From the NCBI RefSeq assembly GCF_000418325.1, contig NC_021658.1:7330001-7394000 (forward strand): a DNA stretch of 64,000 bases, read 5' to 3'. The notes under the pieces are model-generated. The model was not told the DNA's origin. It worked only from the letters and a program-made list of their open reading frames with translations, and searched no databases. Position numbers and translations under genes: made by a program. Source of the stretch: Sorangium cellulosum So0157-2. GTDB taxonomy: Bacteria > Myxococcota_A > Polyangia > Polyangiales > Polyangiaceae. Shown one piece after another: positions 16,543 through 26,795 of this stretch; the stretch's first letter is position 1, and every line of letters begins with the position of its first letter.

Positions 16543-18554
16543 CGCGCCGCCTCCCCCGCGCGCGCCGCGAGCTTGCCGCCCGCCGGAGGCTCGCGCCGCG
16601 CCTCCTCGTCACCCCCCGCCGCGCCCGCGCCGGAGCCCAGCACGGGCGCCCCCTTCAGGAAGGCGGGGGAGAACGTGTCCTCCGGCAGGAGCTTCGCGTT
16701 GCGTTCGTCCGCGAAGAGGATCGCCTGCCCGGAGACGACCTTGAACTGGTTGTACGTAGACAGGACCGACTCCTTCATCCGATCGAGGAAGATGTCAGGG
16801 AACAGGCCGATCACGAAGATCATCAGGACGAGCGGCGCGAGCGCCAGGCCCTCGCGGGGCGTGATGTCGGGCAGGTGCTTGTTCTTCGGGTTCGTGAGCG
16901 GCCCGAAGAACATCTTCTGCACGACGCTCAGCATGTAGACGGCCGCGAGGATGACGCCCGCGGCGGCGCCCACGGTGTGGATCCCGCTGAAGACCCCGAG
17001 GCGCTCGGACACGTAGGTCGCGGTGATGATCATGAACTCGCCGATGAACCCGTTCGTGCCGGGCACGCCCACGGAGGCGAACGTCACGATGAGGAACAGC
17101 GTCGCGTAGACCGGCATCACCTTGGCGAGGCCGCCGAACTCGGAGACCTGGCGGGTGTGGCGGCGGTCGTAGATCACGCCGACGAGGAGGAAGAGCGCGC
17201 CGGTGGAGACGCCGTGGTTCACCATCTGGAGCACCGCGCCCTGGATCCCGCTCGGCGTGACGCCGAACAGCCCGAGCATCACGTAGCCGAGGTGGGCGAC
17301 CGACGAGTACGCCACGAGGCGCTTCACGTCCGCCTGCTTCCAGGCGACGAGCGCGCCGTAGATCACGCCGCCGAGGATCGCGATGCCGGCCAGGTTGGCC
17401 GCGAGGCTGGAGGCCGGGCCGGGGAAGAGGCCCATCGAGAAGCGCAGGTACGCGTACGTCCCGATCTTCAGCATGACCGCGGCCAGGATGACCGAGCCGC
17501 CGGTCGGCGCCTGCACGTGGGCGTCCGGCAGCCACGTGTGCACCGGCCACATCGGCACCTTGATGAAGAACGCGATCGAGAACGCCCAGAAGCAGATCAT
17601 CTGGGTGCCGCGCGGCAGCACCACGCGCGAGAGCGCGAGGTAGTCGAAGGAGTACGCGCCCGTGAGCTTCTGGTTCGCCCACACGAGGTACACGATGCCC
17701 GCGAGCATCAGCATCGAGCCGGCCATCGTGTAGACGAACAGCTTGATCGCCGCCTTGATCTTCTCGACGCCGCCCCAGATGCCGATCATCACGAACATCG
17801 GCACCAGCATCAGCTCCCAGAAGAGGAAGAACAGGAACAGGTCGAGCGCGACGAACGCGCCGAGCATCGCGCCCTGCAGGAGCAGCAAGCAGAAGCAGAG
17901 CTCCTTGATCCGGGTCTTGATCGACCCGAACGACGCGTACGCCGCGATGGGCGCGATGAACGTCGTGAGCAGGACGAGCCAGAGGCTGATGCCGTCGATC
18001 GCGACGTGCCACCGGATGCCGAGCGACGGGATCCACTCCTTGATCGACTGGAAGTGCCAGCCCACCGTCATCGGCACGCTGAGCAGCCAGAGCGACGCGA
18101 GGAAGCCCGCGCCGAGCACGGCGAGCGTGAAGCCGCGGAGCAGCGAGAGCATCTGCCGCGGCATGAACAGCACCGCCGCGGCCCCGACGAACGGCAGGCC
18201 GATGAGCACGTTGAGGAGCGACGACCACTCCCCGGACGCCTCCGTCGCGGCCGCCGCCGCGTCGGACGGCCAGAGCCACTGCACGCCGAGCACGGTGAGC
18301 GCCGCGATCAGCCCGAGGCCGAACCGCTGCCACGGCGTGTACCCGGCGCTCGCGTGGGCCTCGCCGTGGCCGTGGTCGTGGTCGTCGCCGTGCCCGTGAT
18401 CGTGCTCGTCGCCGTGGCCGTCGCCGTGCCCGTGATCGTGGTCGTCGCCGTGGGCGCCGTCCGCGCCCTGCCCGGCGCCCCTCGGGAGGAGCGCTCCGAC
18501 GACGCCGGCGGCGAGCGCCGGCCAGTAATGGGTTACGAGGTCGAGCGCGCTCAT
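16539..18554 (-). CDS. nuoM: NADH-quinone oxidoreductase subunit M with a His/Asp-rich N-terminal insert
   Basis: This 671-residue antiporter-like subunit is longer than the usual ~500. Core motifs are clear: LFWELMLVPMFVMIG, KVPMWPVHTWLPDAHV, APTGGSVILAAVMLKIG and VAYSSVAHLGYVMLGL. Residues about 35-68, just after the first hydrophobic segment, are almost entirely His, Asp, Gly and Glu (HDHGHGDGHGDEHDHGHG). That composition suggests metal binding on one face of the membrane. A charged tail of about 50 residues follows the last helix. Start overlaps the nuoL stop. Confidence 0.95.
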   Translation of the reverse strand: MSALDLVTHYWPALAAGVVGALLPRGAGQGADGAHGDDHDHGHGDGHGDEHDHGHGDDHDHGHGEAHASAGYTPWQRFGLGLIAALTVLGVQWLWPSDAAAAATEASGEWSSLLNVLIGLPFVGAAAVLFMPRQMLSLLRGFTLAVLGAGFLASLWLLSVPMTVGWHFQSIKEWIPSLGIRWHVAIDGISLWLVLLTTFIAPIAAYASFGSIKTRIKELCFCLLLLQGAMLGAFVALDLFLFFLFWELMLVPMFVMIGIWGGVEKIKAAIKLFVYTMAGSMLMLAGIVYLVWANQKLTGAYSFDYLALSRVVLPRGTQMICFWAFSIAFFIKVPMWPVHTWLPDAHVQAPTGGSVILAAVMLKIGTYAYLRFSMGLFPGPASSLAANLAGIAILGGVIYGALVAWKQADVKRLVAYSSVAHLGYVMLGLFGVTPSGIQGAVLQMVNHGVSTGALFLLVGVIYDRRHTRQVSEFGGLAKVMPVYATLFLIVTFASVGVPGTNGFIGEFMIITATYVSERLGVFSGIHTVGAAAGVILAAVYMLSVVQKMFFGPLTNPKNKHLPDITPREGLALAPLVLMIFVIGLFPDIFLDRMKESVLSTYNQFKVVSGQAILFADERNAKLLPEDTFSPAFLKGAPVLGSGAGAAGGDEEARREPPAGGKLAARAGEAAR

Positions 18555-21103
18555 TGCAGGCCCTTCGGCTGGATCAGGTCATGGGTCTGCTCCCCCGGGG
18601 GGAGCGTGGGCACGTCCGGGCCCCGCATGGAGGTGGGGCCCGTCGGGTTCCCGCGGGCCGTCGGCCGCGAGAACGTGAACGTCTCCGTCGCCTCGCGGTC
18701 GAAGGCGTTGCGCACGCGGAGCACGATGTCCTTCTTCTCGCCCGGCTCGAGCTTCACCGTGACGTCGGTCGACTCCGAGAAGTCGCGGGACGGCACGCCG
18801 GGCCCCTCCCAGCGGTACCGGTAGCCGAGCCCCGGCGCCGCCGAGAGCTTCACCTCGCCGGACCGGCGCAGCTCCGCGTCGTCGACGTCGGCGTCGGCGT
18901 GCGGGTTGACCAGGAACCAGCCGACGCCGGCGAGCCCGACGACCATCGACGCGGCGTAGACCTGCACGCGGCCCGTCTGGAGCGCGCGCAGCACCGTGCC
19001 GAAGAACCCGACCAGCGCGGCGGAGAGCTTCGCGATGACGCCGTCGATGATCCACTTGTCGGCCATCGTGAAGATGTCCGCCAGCGCGTCGACCATGCCC
19101 ACCACCGTCGCGTTGTAGAGCTCGTCGATCCGCCACTTGTCGTAGACGAGCTGGTGGAGCCCCGGGAAGCTCTGGGCGAAGCGCCGCTCGGGCTCGCCGC
19201 GCTTGTTCCAGTACACGAGCATCGCGAGGCCGATGCCGGTGAAGCACGCGGCGACGCCGGGCAGCATCATCGGGAACAGCAGCCCCTCCACCCCCTCGCG
19301 CGCCTGGACCGCGCGCGACGTCATCGAGAAGACCGGCTCGAGCAGGTGCGCGAGCGGCGCGAACGCGTGGTTGTGGGTGAGGTGCACGAGCGGCTCGGCC
19401 ATGAGGAAGCCCGCGAGGACCGACAGCGCCCCGAGCACGATCAGCGGGATCGTCATCGGCAGCGGCGACTCGTGCGGCTCCGGGCCCTCGACCTTCTCGC
19501 CCGGCGCGTGCGCGTGGTGGTCGTCGTGGTGGCCGTGCGGGTGCGGGTCCTTCCAGCCGCGCACGATCGTCCAGCCGCGGAACTCGCCGTGGAACGTCAG
19601 GAAGTACGCGCGGAACATGTAGAAGGCGGTCATCGTCGCGGCCAGGATGCCGACCCAGTAGATCGCCGGGCCGAGCCAGTCGGGCCACTGCCACACCGGC
19701 TGCCCGCGCGTCGAGACCGACGCGATCCGGCTGGAGAACGCGCGCCAGAGGATCTCGTCCTTGGACCAGAACCCGGCGAACCCGGGGAAGCCCGCGATCG
19801 AGAGGCACGCGAGGAGGAAGGTCCAGCGCGTGAGCGGCATGTAGGCCTTGAGGCCGCCCATGTTCCGCATGTCCTGGGACTGGTCGGTGTCGTGGATGCG
19901 GGCGTGCATCGCGTGGATCACCGAGCCGGCGCCGAGGAAGAGGCAGGCCTTGAAGAAGGCGTGCGTGAGGACGTGGAAGAAGCCGGCCGCGAAGGCGCCG
20001 ACGCCCACGCCGATGAACATGAACCCGAGCTGGCTCACCGTGGAGTAGGCGAGGACCTTCTTCAGGTCGTGCTGGAAGAGCCCGATCGAGGCCGCGAACA
20101 GCGCCGTGGCCACGCCGGTCACCGCGACGACCGCCATCGCGAACGGCGACAGCACGAACACCGCCGAGAGCCGCGCCACGAGGTAGACGCCGGCGGTCAC
20201 CATCGTCGCGGCGTGGATGAGGGCGGACACCGGCGTCGGGCCGGCCATCGCGTCGGGCAGCCAGACGTAGAGCGGGATCTGCGCGCTCTTGCCGGCGCAG
20301 CCGAGGAACAGCGCGAGCCCGACCAGGGTCGCCGCGTACACGAGCACCGGCTGCGACGGGATGATGAAGCTCAGGAAGCCGGGCACCGTGTCGGCCGACA
20401 TGTTGCCGATCGGCCAGACCTTCACGGCGGAGAGCAGGTTGCCCGCGTTCGCCGCGATGCCGTCGAAGTTCAGCGTGCCCGTGTAGTAGGCGAGCATCGC
20501 CATCGCCACGAGGAGGCCGAAGTCGCCGATGCGGTTCACGACGAACGCCTTCTTGCCCGCGCTCGCGTTCTTGTCGTCCTTGAACCAGAAGCCGATGAGC
20601 AGGTAGCTGCACATGCCGACGCCCTCCCACCCCACGAAGAGGACGGCGAGGTTGTCGGCCATGATCAGCACGAGCATCGAGAAGCAGAACAGGTTCAGGT
20701 ACGCGAAGAACCGGTAGTACCCCGGGTCCTCGCGCATGTACGCCGACGAGTAGAGGTGGATGAGGAAGCCGACGCCGGTGACGACGAGGATCATCGTCCC
20801 GCTCAGGCCGTCGACGCTGAAGGCGACGTCGATCGGGATCGACTGGCCCATCCGGCCGCTGATCGAGAACCAGCGCCAGGCCGTCCAGGTGAGCTTGCCG
20901 CCCTCGTGCGGGAGCATCAGGAACGTCGTCACGGCCGCCAGGAAGGCGCCGCCGAGCGCGGCGAGCGCCATCAGCCGGACCGCGTCCTTGCCGAGCCGCT
21001 TGCCGAAGAGGCCGTTCACGAACGCGCCGAGCGCCGGCAGGCCGAGCACCACCGCGAGCAGCGCGAACTCGGACGCGGGGAATAAGACTCTCAGGGCTTC
21101 CAC
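18551..21103 (-). CDS. nuoL: NADH-quinone oxidoreductase subunit L with C-terminal beta-sandwich extension
   Basis: This is the distal antiporter-like subunit of complex I, with GWEGVGMCSYLLIGFW, GCAGKSAQIPLYVWLPDAM and ALIHAATMVTAGVYLVAR in the expected places. At 850 residues it exceeds the usual 600-700. Two additions stand out. One is a His-rich loop HPHGHHDDHHAHAPGE near residues 518-533. The other is a C-terminal region of about 115 residues after the last helix (GYRYRWEGPGVPSR, VTVKLEPGEKKDIVLRV, NAFDREATETFTFSRP) that reads like an Ig/PKD-type beta-sandwich. Confidence 0.95.
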   Translation of the reverse strand: MEALRVLFPASEFALLAVVLGLPALGAFVNGLFGKRLGKDAVRLMALAALGGAFLAAVTTFLMLPHEGGKLTWTAWRWFSISGRMGQSIPIDVAFSVDGLSGTMILVVTGVGFLIHLYSSAYMREDPGYYRFFAYLNLFCFSMLVLIMADNLAVLFVGWEGVGMCSYLLIGFWFKDDKNASAGKKAFVVNRIGDFGLLVAMAMLAYYTGTLNFDGIAANAGNLLSAVKVWPIGNMSADTVPGFLSFIIPSQPVLVYAATLVGLALFLGCAGKSAQIPLYVWLPDAMAGPTPVSALIHAATMVTAGVYLVARLSAVFVLSPFAMAVVAVTGVATALFAASIGLFQHDLKKVLAYSTVSQLGFMFIGVGVGAFAAGFFHVLTHAFFKACLFLGAGSVIHAMHARIHDTDQSQDMRNMGGLKAYMPLTRWTFLLACLSIAGFPGFAGFWSKDEILWRAFSSRIASVSTRGQPVWQWPDWLGPAIYWVGILAATMTAFYMFRAYFLTFHGEFRGWTIVRGWKDPHPHGHHDDHHAHAPGEKVEGPEPHESPLPMTIPLIVLGALSVLAGFLMAEPLVHLTHNHAFAPLAHLLEPVFSMTSRAVQAREGVEGLLFPMMLPGVAACFTGIGLAMLVYWNKRGEPERRFAQSFPGLHQLVYDKWRIDELYNATVVGMVDALADIFTMADKWIIDGVIAKLSAALVGFFGTVLRALQTGRVQVYAASMVVGLAGVGWFLVNPHADADVDDAELRRSGEVKLSAAPGLGYRYRWEGPGVPSRDFSESTDVTVKLEPGEKKDIVLRVRNAFDREATETFTFSRPTARGNPTGPTSMRGPDVPTLPPGEQTHDLIQPKGLQ

Positions 21104-21104
21104 G

Positions 21105-21416
21105 CTAACTCCTCAGGAGATCGGCGTCGTCCGAGCGCATCGTCTTCCGGATGCGGTAGAACGCGAGCACGATCGCGAGACCCACGGCGGCTTCCGCCGC
21201 CGCGATGGCGATGACGAAGAAAGTGAAGATCTGCCCGGCGTGATCCTGCGGGTGCACCCGGTTGTACGCGACGAGCGTGAGGTTCACGGCGTTGAGCATC
21301 AGCTCGATGCTCATCAGGAGGACCAGCAGGTTCCTGCGCAGCAGGAAGCCCACCGACCCGATCACGAACAGCACCGCCGCGACAACGAGGTAGTACTCGA
21401 TGGGGACGGAGATCAT
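21105..21416 (-). CDS. nuoK: NADH-quinone oxidoreductase subunit K
   Basis: This 103-residue protein has three transmembrane helices and the conserved membrane glutamates (SIELMLNAVNLTLVA and AAAEAAVGLAIVLAFYR). Length is exactly that of the family. Start ATG 21416 overlaps the nuoJ stop by four bases, and nuoL begins one base after its stop codon, fitting a continuous operon. Confidence 0.97.
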   Translation of the reverse strand: MISVPIEYYLVVAAVLFVIGSVGFLLRRNLLVLLMSIELMLNAVNLTLVAYNRVHPQDHAGQIFTFFVIAIAAAEAAVGLAIVLAFYRIRKTMRSDDADLLRS

Positions 21417-22062
21417 GACTTCGGCTCCTTCGTCGACAGGGTGAAGTGGCCCGTGAGGGCGCCCGGCTGCGGGTCCGGCTTCGCCGCGTCGCGCACCGGG
21501 ACCTGGTCGTTTCCGTCCGGTGAGGCGGCCCCGGCCGGCAGCAGCGTGGGGTCGACCTGCTTGCCGCGGGCGACGGCGACGGCGCCGATCACGGCGACGA
21601 GGAGCAGCGCGCCCGAGAGCTCGAACGGCACGATCCCCTTCGTGAAGAGCTCGTGCCCGAGCGCCTCGATCGTCCCGAGCGCCTCGGGGGCCTCCGGGAC
21701 GACCCGCGCGCCGGGCTTCGCGGCGCTGGCGACGAGGGCGAGCGCGCCGATGCTGCTCGCCGCGAGGACGCCGGCGCCCACGTAGCGCGGCACCGCGGTG
21801 CGCGCGTCGCGCGGCGACGTCGCCGACGGGCCGAGGAGCATGATCACGAAGAGGAAGAGGATGACGACCGCGCCCGCGTAGACGAGGATCTGGATCGCCG
21901 CGAGGAACTCCGCGGAGAGCATCAGGTAGAGCCCCGCGATGCCGACGATCGACGTGAGCAGGCCCATCGCGCCGCGGATCGGGTTCCGGGCCGCGACCGT
22001 GGCGAGGCCCCCGAGGAGGACGAGCAGCGACGCCAGCCCGAAGTAGGCGAATTCGAAGATTT

Positions 22063-22066
<4 letters not shown>
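21413..22066 (-). CDS. nuoJ: NADH-quinone oxidoreductase subunit J
   Basis: The gene starts with GTG at 22066, sharing bases with the nuoF stop, and encodes 217 residues. Helices include ASLLVLLGGLATVAARNP, GLYLMLSAEFLAAIQILVYAGAVVILFLFVIM (the conserved TM3-like segment) and LLLVAVIGAVAVARGK. A hydrophilic tail of about 45 residues follows. It forms part of the membrane arm next to NuoK. No ATG start is available in frame at the right place, which supports the GTG start and translational coupling. Confidence 0.93.
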
Positions 22067-23415
<1,349 letters not shown>

Positions 23416-23419
23416 CTCG

Positions 23420-23902
23420 TCACCTCGTCAACCGATCGAGGATCGCGTCCACCTTCTCGAGCGTGAGGCCCTCGTGGTAGTCGCGATCGACCTGCATCAT
23501 CGGGGCCGTGCCGCACGAGGCGAGGCACTCTGCGGTGCGCAGCGTGACCTTCCCGTCCTGCGTGGTCTCGCCCGCGTGGATCCCGAGGCGCTTCTCGCAG
23601 TGGTGCAGCACGGCGTCCGCGCCGTTCAGCGCGCAGCTCAGCGTCCGGCAGACCCAGACCTGGTGCTTGCCCACGGGCTGCTTGTTGAAGAGGGTGTAGA
23701 AGGTCGCGACCCCCTGGACGTGCGCCGTGGGGAGGCCGAGCTGCTCGGCGACCCAGCGCAGCACCCGTTCGGAGACCCACCCCTCCTGGCTCTGGCAGAG
23801 GTGGAGCACCGGGATGCACGCGGCCTGGCGGTTCGGGTAGCGCGCGAGGATCTTCTCGAACTCGGTTTGCCGGTCGGGGCTCAGAGCAAATTTGTCGGTC
23901 AT
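23420..23902 (-). CDS. nuoE: NADH-quinone oxidoreductase subunit E
   Basis: Starting at ATG 23902, this 160-residue thioredoxin-like subunit carries one [2Fe-2S] cluster. The ligands are visible as CRTLSCALNGA and CLASCGTAPMM; HLCQSQEGWVSE and GVATFYTLF are also typical. It is the first gene of the partial nuo set E-F-J-K-L-M-N; nuoA, B, C, D, G, H and I are absent from the window. The region upstream is GC-rich with several stem-loops. Confidence 0.96.
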   Translation of the reverse strand: MTDKFALSPDRQTEFEKILARYPNRQAACIPVLHLCQSQEGWVSERVLRWVAEQLGLPTAHVQGVATFYTLFNKQPVGKHQVWVCRTLSCALNGADAVLHHCEKRLGIHAGETTQDGKVTLRTAECLASCGTAPMMQVDRDYHEGLTLEKVDAILDRLTR

Positions 23903-24588
23903 GTCGGCTGTTGGCACGGTCCGCTGGCTCCCTGGGCGCGCCGCGCTCGCGGCGTGCCCGCTTCGACATGCAGTCGGGACCCCCGTGGCGGGTCCCTTCC
24001 AACGAGGGTCGGCCCGGAGAACCCGGGCGCACCCTCGTGCGCCTCCGGAGTAGAGGCGCCTGCCGGAGGCGGACAGCCCCGCGCACCGGCGGCCGGGCAT
24101 TCGGTTGTCCGTCGTACGGAGCCGTCCCGAGGCGCCGGCACGCTAGTGAGCGACGGTGGTCACTGTCAAGGCGCGCCGGGGGGAAACCTCCAGCGAACCA
24201 CGGAAACCCTCTCGTTGCCCAGAAACCTGGGCGACGCCTCGCGCCGGCCGGCCCACCCGGACCGCGGCCCAGGCGGCGTTCGCGACGTCGTCACATCGGC
24301 GGAGAGCGCGCCCCGATGGTGAGCGGGAGCGCGCGGCGAGCGGGAGCGCGCGGTGAGCGGGAACGCGCGCCTCGCGCCGCGTGCCTCGCGCCTCGCAAGA
24401 AACGCGCTCCCTCGCGGAGAGAACGCCCTGGGTTTTCTGGCGGAGAACGCGTAGCCTCGGGCGAAGCCCGCAGCGTTCTTCGTCTTTCACTTGAGAACCG
24501 GAACGCGCTTCAACTACCCTTCGCGCCCATTACGACGCGCGCAGGGCGCGGGCATCGGTAGCAGCGAACCCCCCTCCGGAGGTGGTGC
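23903..24588. other. Divergent intergenic region with a structured nuoE leader
   Basis: No convincing gene lies in these 686 bases. Read toward nuoE, consecutive hairpins occur: GCGCCTC/GAGGCGC (24039-24059), CCCGGG/CCCGGG near 24020, GGGACCC/GGGTCCC (23976-23996), and CGCACGAGGGTGCG between them. The half nearer 24589 holds A/T-richer sequence (24480-24530) likely to include the promoter of the zinc-ribbon gene. Confidence 0.5.
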
Positions 24589-26082
24589 GTGTTCTGTCCG
24601 AATTGTGGGACGCAAAACTCGGAAACGGCGTCCACGTGCACGAAGTGCGGCTTCAACCTCAAGGGGGCGGCCGCGCCGAAGTTCAAGGGCACCATGCTGA
24701 TGAGCCAGCCGTCGTCTGGGGCGGGCGCGGCGGGCCCGCGCGCTCCGGGGGCGCCTCCGCCGCCGGCGCCTCCGGCCGGCGCGCCGCCGGGCATGCCCGC
24801 CGGCATCCCGAGCACGCCGCAGGGTCTCGCCGGCACGGTGGTCGGCGTCCCGCCGGCCGGGCTCGGCGCGTCTGCCGGCCCTCCCCCTGCGCCGCCTCCG
24901 CCCGGGATGGGCTACGGATCGCCCCCCGCGGGACAGCAGCCCTCCGGCCCGGCCTTCGGCGGCGCGGCTGCGAGCCCGTCGGGCGGGTATTCGCCGTACG
25001 GCCAGCCGCCCAACCAGGGCGTGAACCCGCTCGGCGGCACGATGGCGATCGACCAGCTGCCCGGGTACACCCCGGGCGCGCCGCAGCCGCCTGGCGGCGC
25101 TGGCGGCACGCCGGCCGGCGCGTTCCCCCCGCCCGGCGGCAGCTACGGTCAGCCTCCGCAGGCGGGCGGCAGCCCGTTCGGCGCGCCTCCGGGCCAGGAC
25201 CCGATGGGCGGCCTCGGCGGCGCCCCTCCCGGTTACGGCCAGCCGCCCGGCGGCGGGTACGGTCAGCCGCCCGGCGGCGGGTACGGTCAGCCGCCCGGCG
25301 GCGGGTACGGTCAGCCGCCCGGCGGCGGGTACGGTCAGCCGCCCGGCGGCGGGTACGGTCAGCCGCCCGGCGGCGGGTACGGTCAGCCGCCCGGCGGCGG
25401 GTACGGTCAGCCGCCCGGCTACGGCCAGCCTCCGCAGCACAGCGCCAGCGGATACGGTCCGCCTCCGGGCCAGGATCCGATGGCCGGCGGCGGCTACGGC
25501 GCCCCTCCCGGCGGCGGCTACGGCGGCTCTCCGGCGGGCGGCTACGGCAGCCCTCCTGGCGGCGGCTATGGCAGCCCGCCGGGCGCGGGCAGCTACGGCT
25601 CCCCGGCTGGCGGGGCCTACGGGAGCCCCCAGGGCGTGAGCGATCCGGGCGGTTACGGCGGATCGTCGCCGGCCGGCGGTCAGCTGTCGGCGCCTGGTCA
25701 GTACGGCCAGCAGCCCAGCAACCTGGGCGTGTATGCCGGCAGCGGGTCGATGACCCCGGGCGCGCGGGGCGAGACGCGCAACCCCGTCACCGTGTGCGTG
25801 ATCGGGATGGTCTGCTTCGTGTACGCGATCTGGCAGCTCTGGGCGATGCTGAACGAGCTGCAGCAGACGACCAAGGATCCCGAGTTCAAGCCCTGGTACG
25901 TCTTCGTCCCGCTGCTCAACTACTACTTCCTCTGGGTGAAGGTGCCGGAGCAGGTGACCAAGGCCAAGCAGATGGCCGGCTCGCGCAACCCGCAGGCCGA
26001 GGGCATCGTGCTCTACATCTTCCTCCCGCTCTACGCCCTGGCGAAGGACCTCAACGAGGTCTGGGATCCGAACGCCGCCTAG
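24589..26082 (+). CDS. Zinc-ribbon protein with long Gly/Pro/Tyr-rich repeats and C-terminal membrane domain
   Basis: GTG at 24589 follows a good GGAGGTG site. The 497-residue product opens with a zinc ribbon (CPNCGTQNSETASTCTKCGF). About 350 residues of low complexity follow, including roughly eight perfect PPGGGYGQ units (25246-25420) and related PGGGYGSPP units. The C-terminal 100 residues contain hydrophobic segments (VTVCVIGMVCFVYAIWQLW; YVFVPLLNYYFLWV) resembling DUF4234-like membrane modules. Such disordered tails may phase-separate or present a ligand, but no function is known. The next gene follows closely. Confidence 0.82.
   Translation: MFCPNCGTQNSETASTCTKCGFNLKGAAAPKFKGTMLMSQPSSGAGAAGPRAPGAPPPPAPPAGAPPGMPAGIPSTPQGLAGTVVGVPPAGLGASAGPPPAPPPPGMGYGSPPAGQQPSGPAFGGAAASPSGGYSPYGQPPNQGVNPLGGTMAIDQLPGYTPGAPQPPGGAGGTPAGAFPPPGGSYGQPPQAGGSPFGAPPGQDPMGGLGGAPPGYGQPPGGGYGQPPGGGYGQPPGGGYGQPPGGGYGQPPGGGYGQPPGGGYGQPPGGGYGQPPGYGQPPQHSASGYGPPPGQDPMAGGGYGAPPGGGYGGSPAGGYGSPPGGGYGSPPGAGSYGSPAGGAYGSPQGVSDPGGYGGSSPAGGQLSAPGQYGQQPSNLGVYAGSGSMTPGARGETRNPVTVCVIGMVCFVYAIWQLWAMLNELQQTTKDPEFKPWYVFVPLLNYYFLWVKVPEQVTKAKQMAGSRNPQAEGIVLYIFLPLYALAKDLNEVWDPNAA
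25246..25420 (+). repeat. 24-bp tandem repeat encoding PPGGGYGQ
   Basis: Seven to eight near-identical 24-base units (CCGCCCGGCGGCGGGTACGG plus TCAG) in frame inside the zinc-ribbon gene. Identity at the DNA level implies recent expansion. Confidence 0.9.
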
Positions 26083-26102
26083 CTCGCGCTATCCTCCTGC
26101 CG

Positions 26103-26558
26103 TTGTCGCTGTCCAGCCCGACCGAAGCCCGCTCGCCCGCTCCATCGGCCTCGTCCGCCTGGAGCGCCGCGCACCCGCGCGGCCGCGCCGCGCGCCTCGG
26201 CGCGATCGCGGTGTTGCTCGGGCTCCTGGTCGCGTGCGGCGTCCCGCTGTGTCCGTTCGCGATCGTCACCCGCCACCCGTGCCCTGGCTGCGGGCTCACG
26301 CGCGCGACCCTCGCGCTCGCGCACGGCCACGTGTCCGAGGCGCTGCGGCTGCACCCGCTCTCCCCGATCATGGCGCCGCTCGTGCTCGCCGCGATCGCGT
26401 ACAACGCCGCGGTCTACGTGAAGGACGGCCGCATCGCCGCGACCGAGTCGGTGCAGGGGGCGTGGGTCACGCGCCTCGGCGTCGCGCTGGCGATCCTGAT
26501 GGTCGCCGTCTGGGTCGCCCGCTTCCTCGGCGCCTTCGGCGGCCCCGTGCCGGTCTAG
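26103..26558 (+). CDS. DUF2752 family membrane protein
   Basis: The core reads CPFAIVTRHPCPGCGLTRA followed by LAHGHVSEALRLHPL, the signature of DUF2752 small membrane proteins. A preceding helix (LGAIAVLLGLLVACGV) and two later ones complete it. No ATG is available; TTG at 26103 gives 151 residues, and GTG at 26211 is a shorter alternative, so the start is uncertain. It lies 20 bases after the zinc-ribbon gene, same strand; the two families often co-occur. Confidence 0.75.
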   Translation: MSLSSPTEARSPAPSASSAWSAAHPRGRAARLGAIAVLLGLLVACGVPLCPFAIVTRHPCPGCGLTRATLALAHGHVSEALRLHPLSPIMAPLVLAAIAYNAAVYVKDGRIAATESVQGAWVTRLGVALAILMVAVWVARFLGAFGGPVPV

Positions 26559-26578
26559 CTCCGCCCGCCCGAAGTCCG

Positions 26579-26705
26579 GCCAGGGATCCGGAGAGAGAGT
26601 TCAACGCCAAGGCGCCAAGACGCAAAGACGCAAAAAAGATTTGTAGTTTTGCGCCTTGGCGCCTTGGCGTTTATTTCTCTGTCGCTCGCGAGGCAGATCC
26701 CTGGC
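26579..26705. mobile_element. MITE-like palindromic element (127 bp)
   Basis: Perfect 10-base terminal inverted repeats GCCAGGGATC/GATCCCTGGC bound the element. Inside, AACGCCAAGGCGCCAAGACG pairs with the complementary block ending GGCGCCTTGGCGTT (arms 26603-26627 and 26646-26671). The motif 'AACGCCAAGGCGCCAAG..CGCAAAG' is familiar from dispersed palindromes in diverse bacteria. It has no coding capacity and is AT-richer than the surroundings. Confidence 0.7.
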
Positions 26706-26795
26706 GGGAGTTCTGACGCGCGGAACTAGCCCTCGCCCAGCCGTCACCGACCCTCACGGCCGCAGGCCCTCGTCGGGGGTGCGCGTCGCGCTCGG

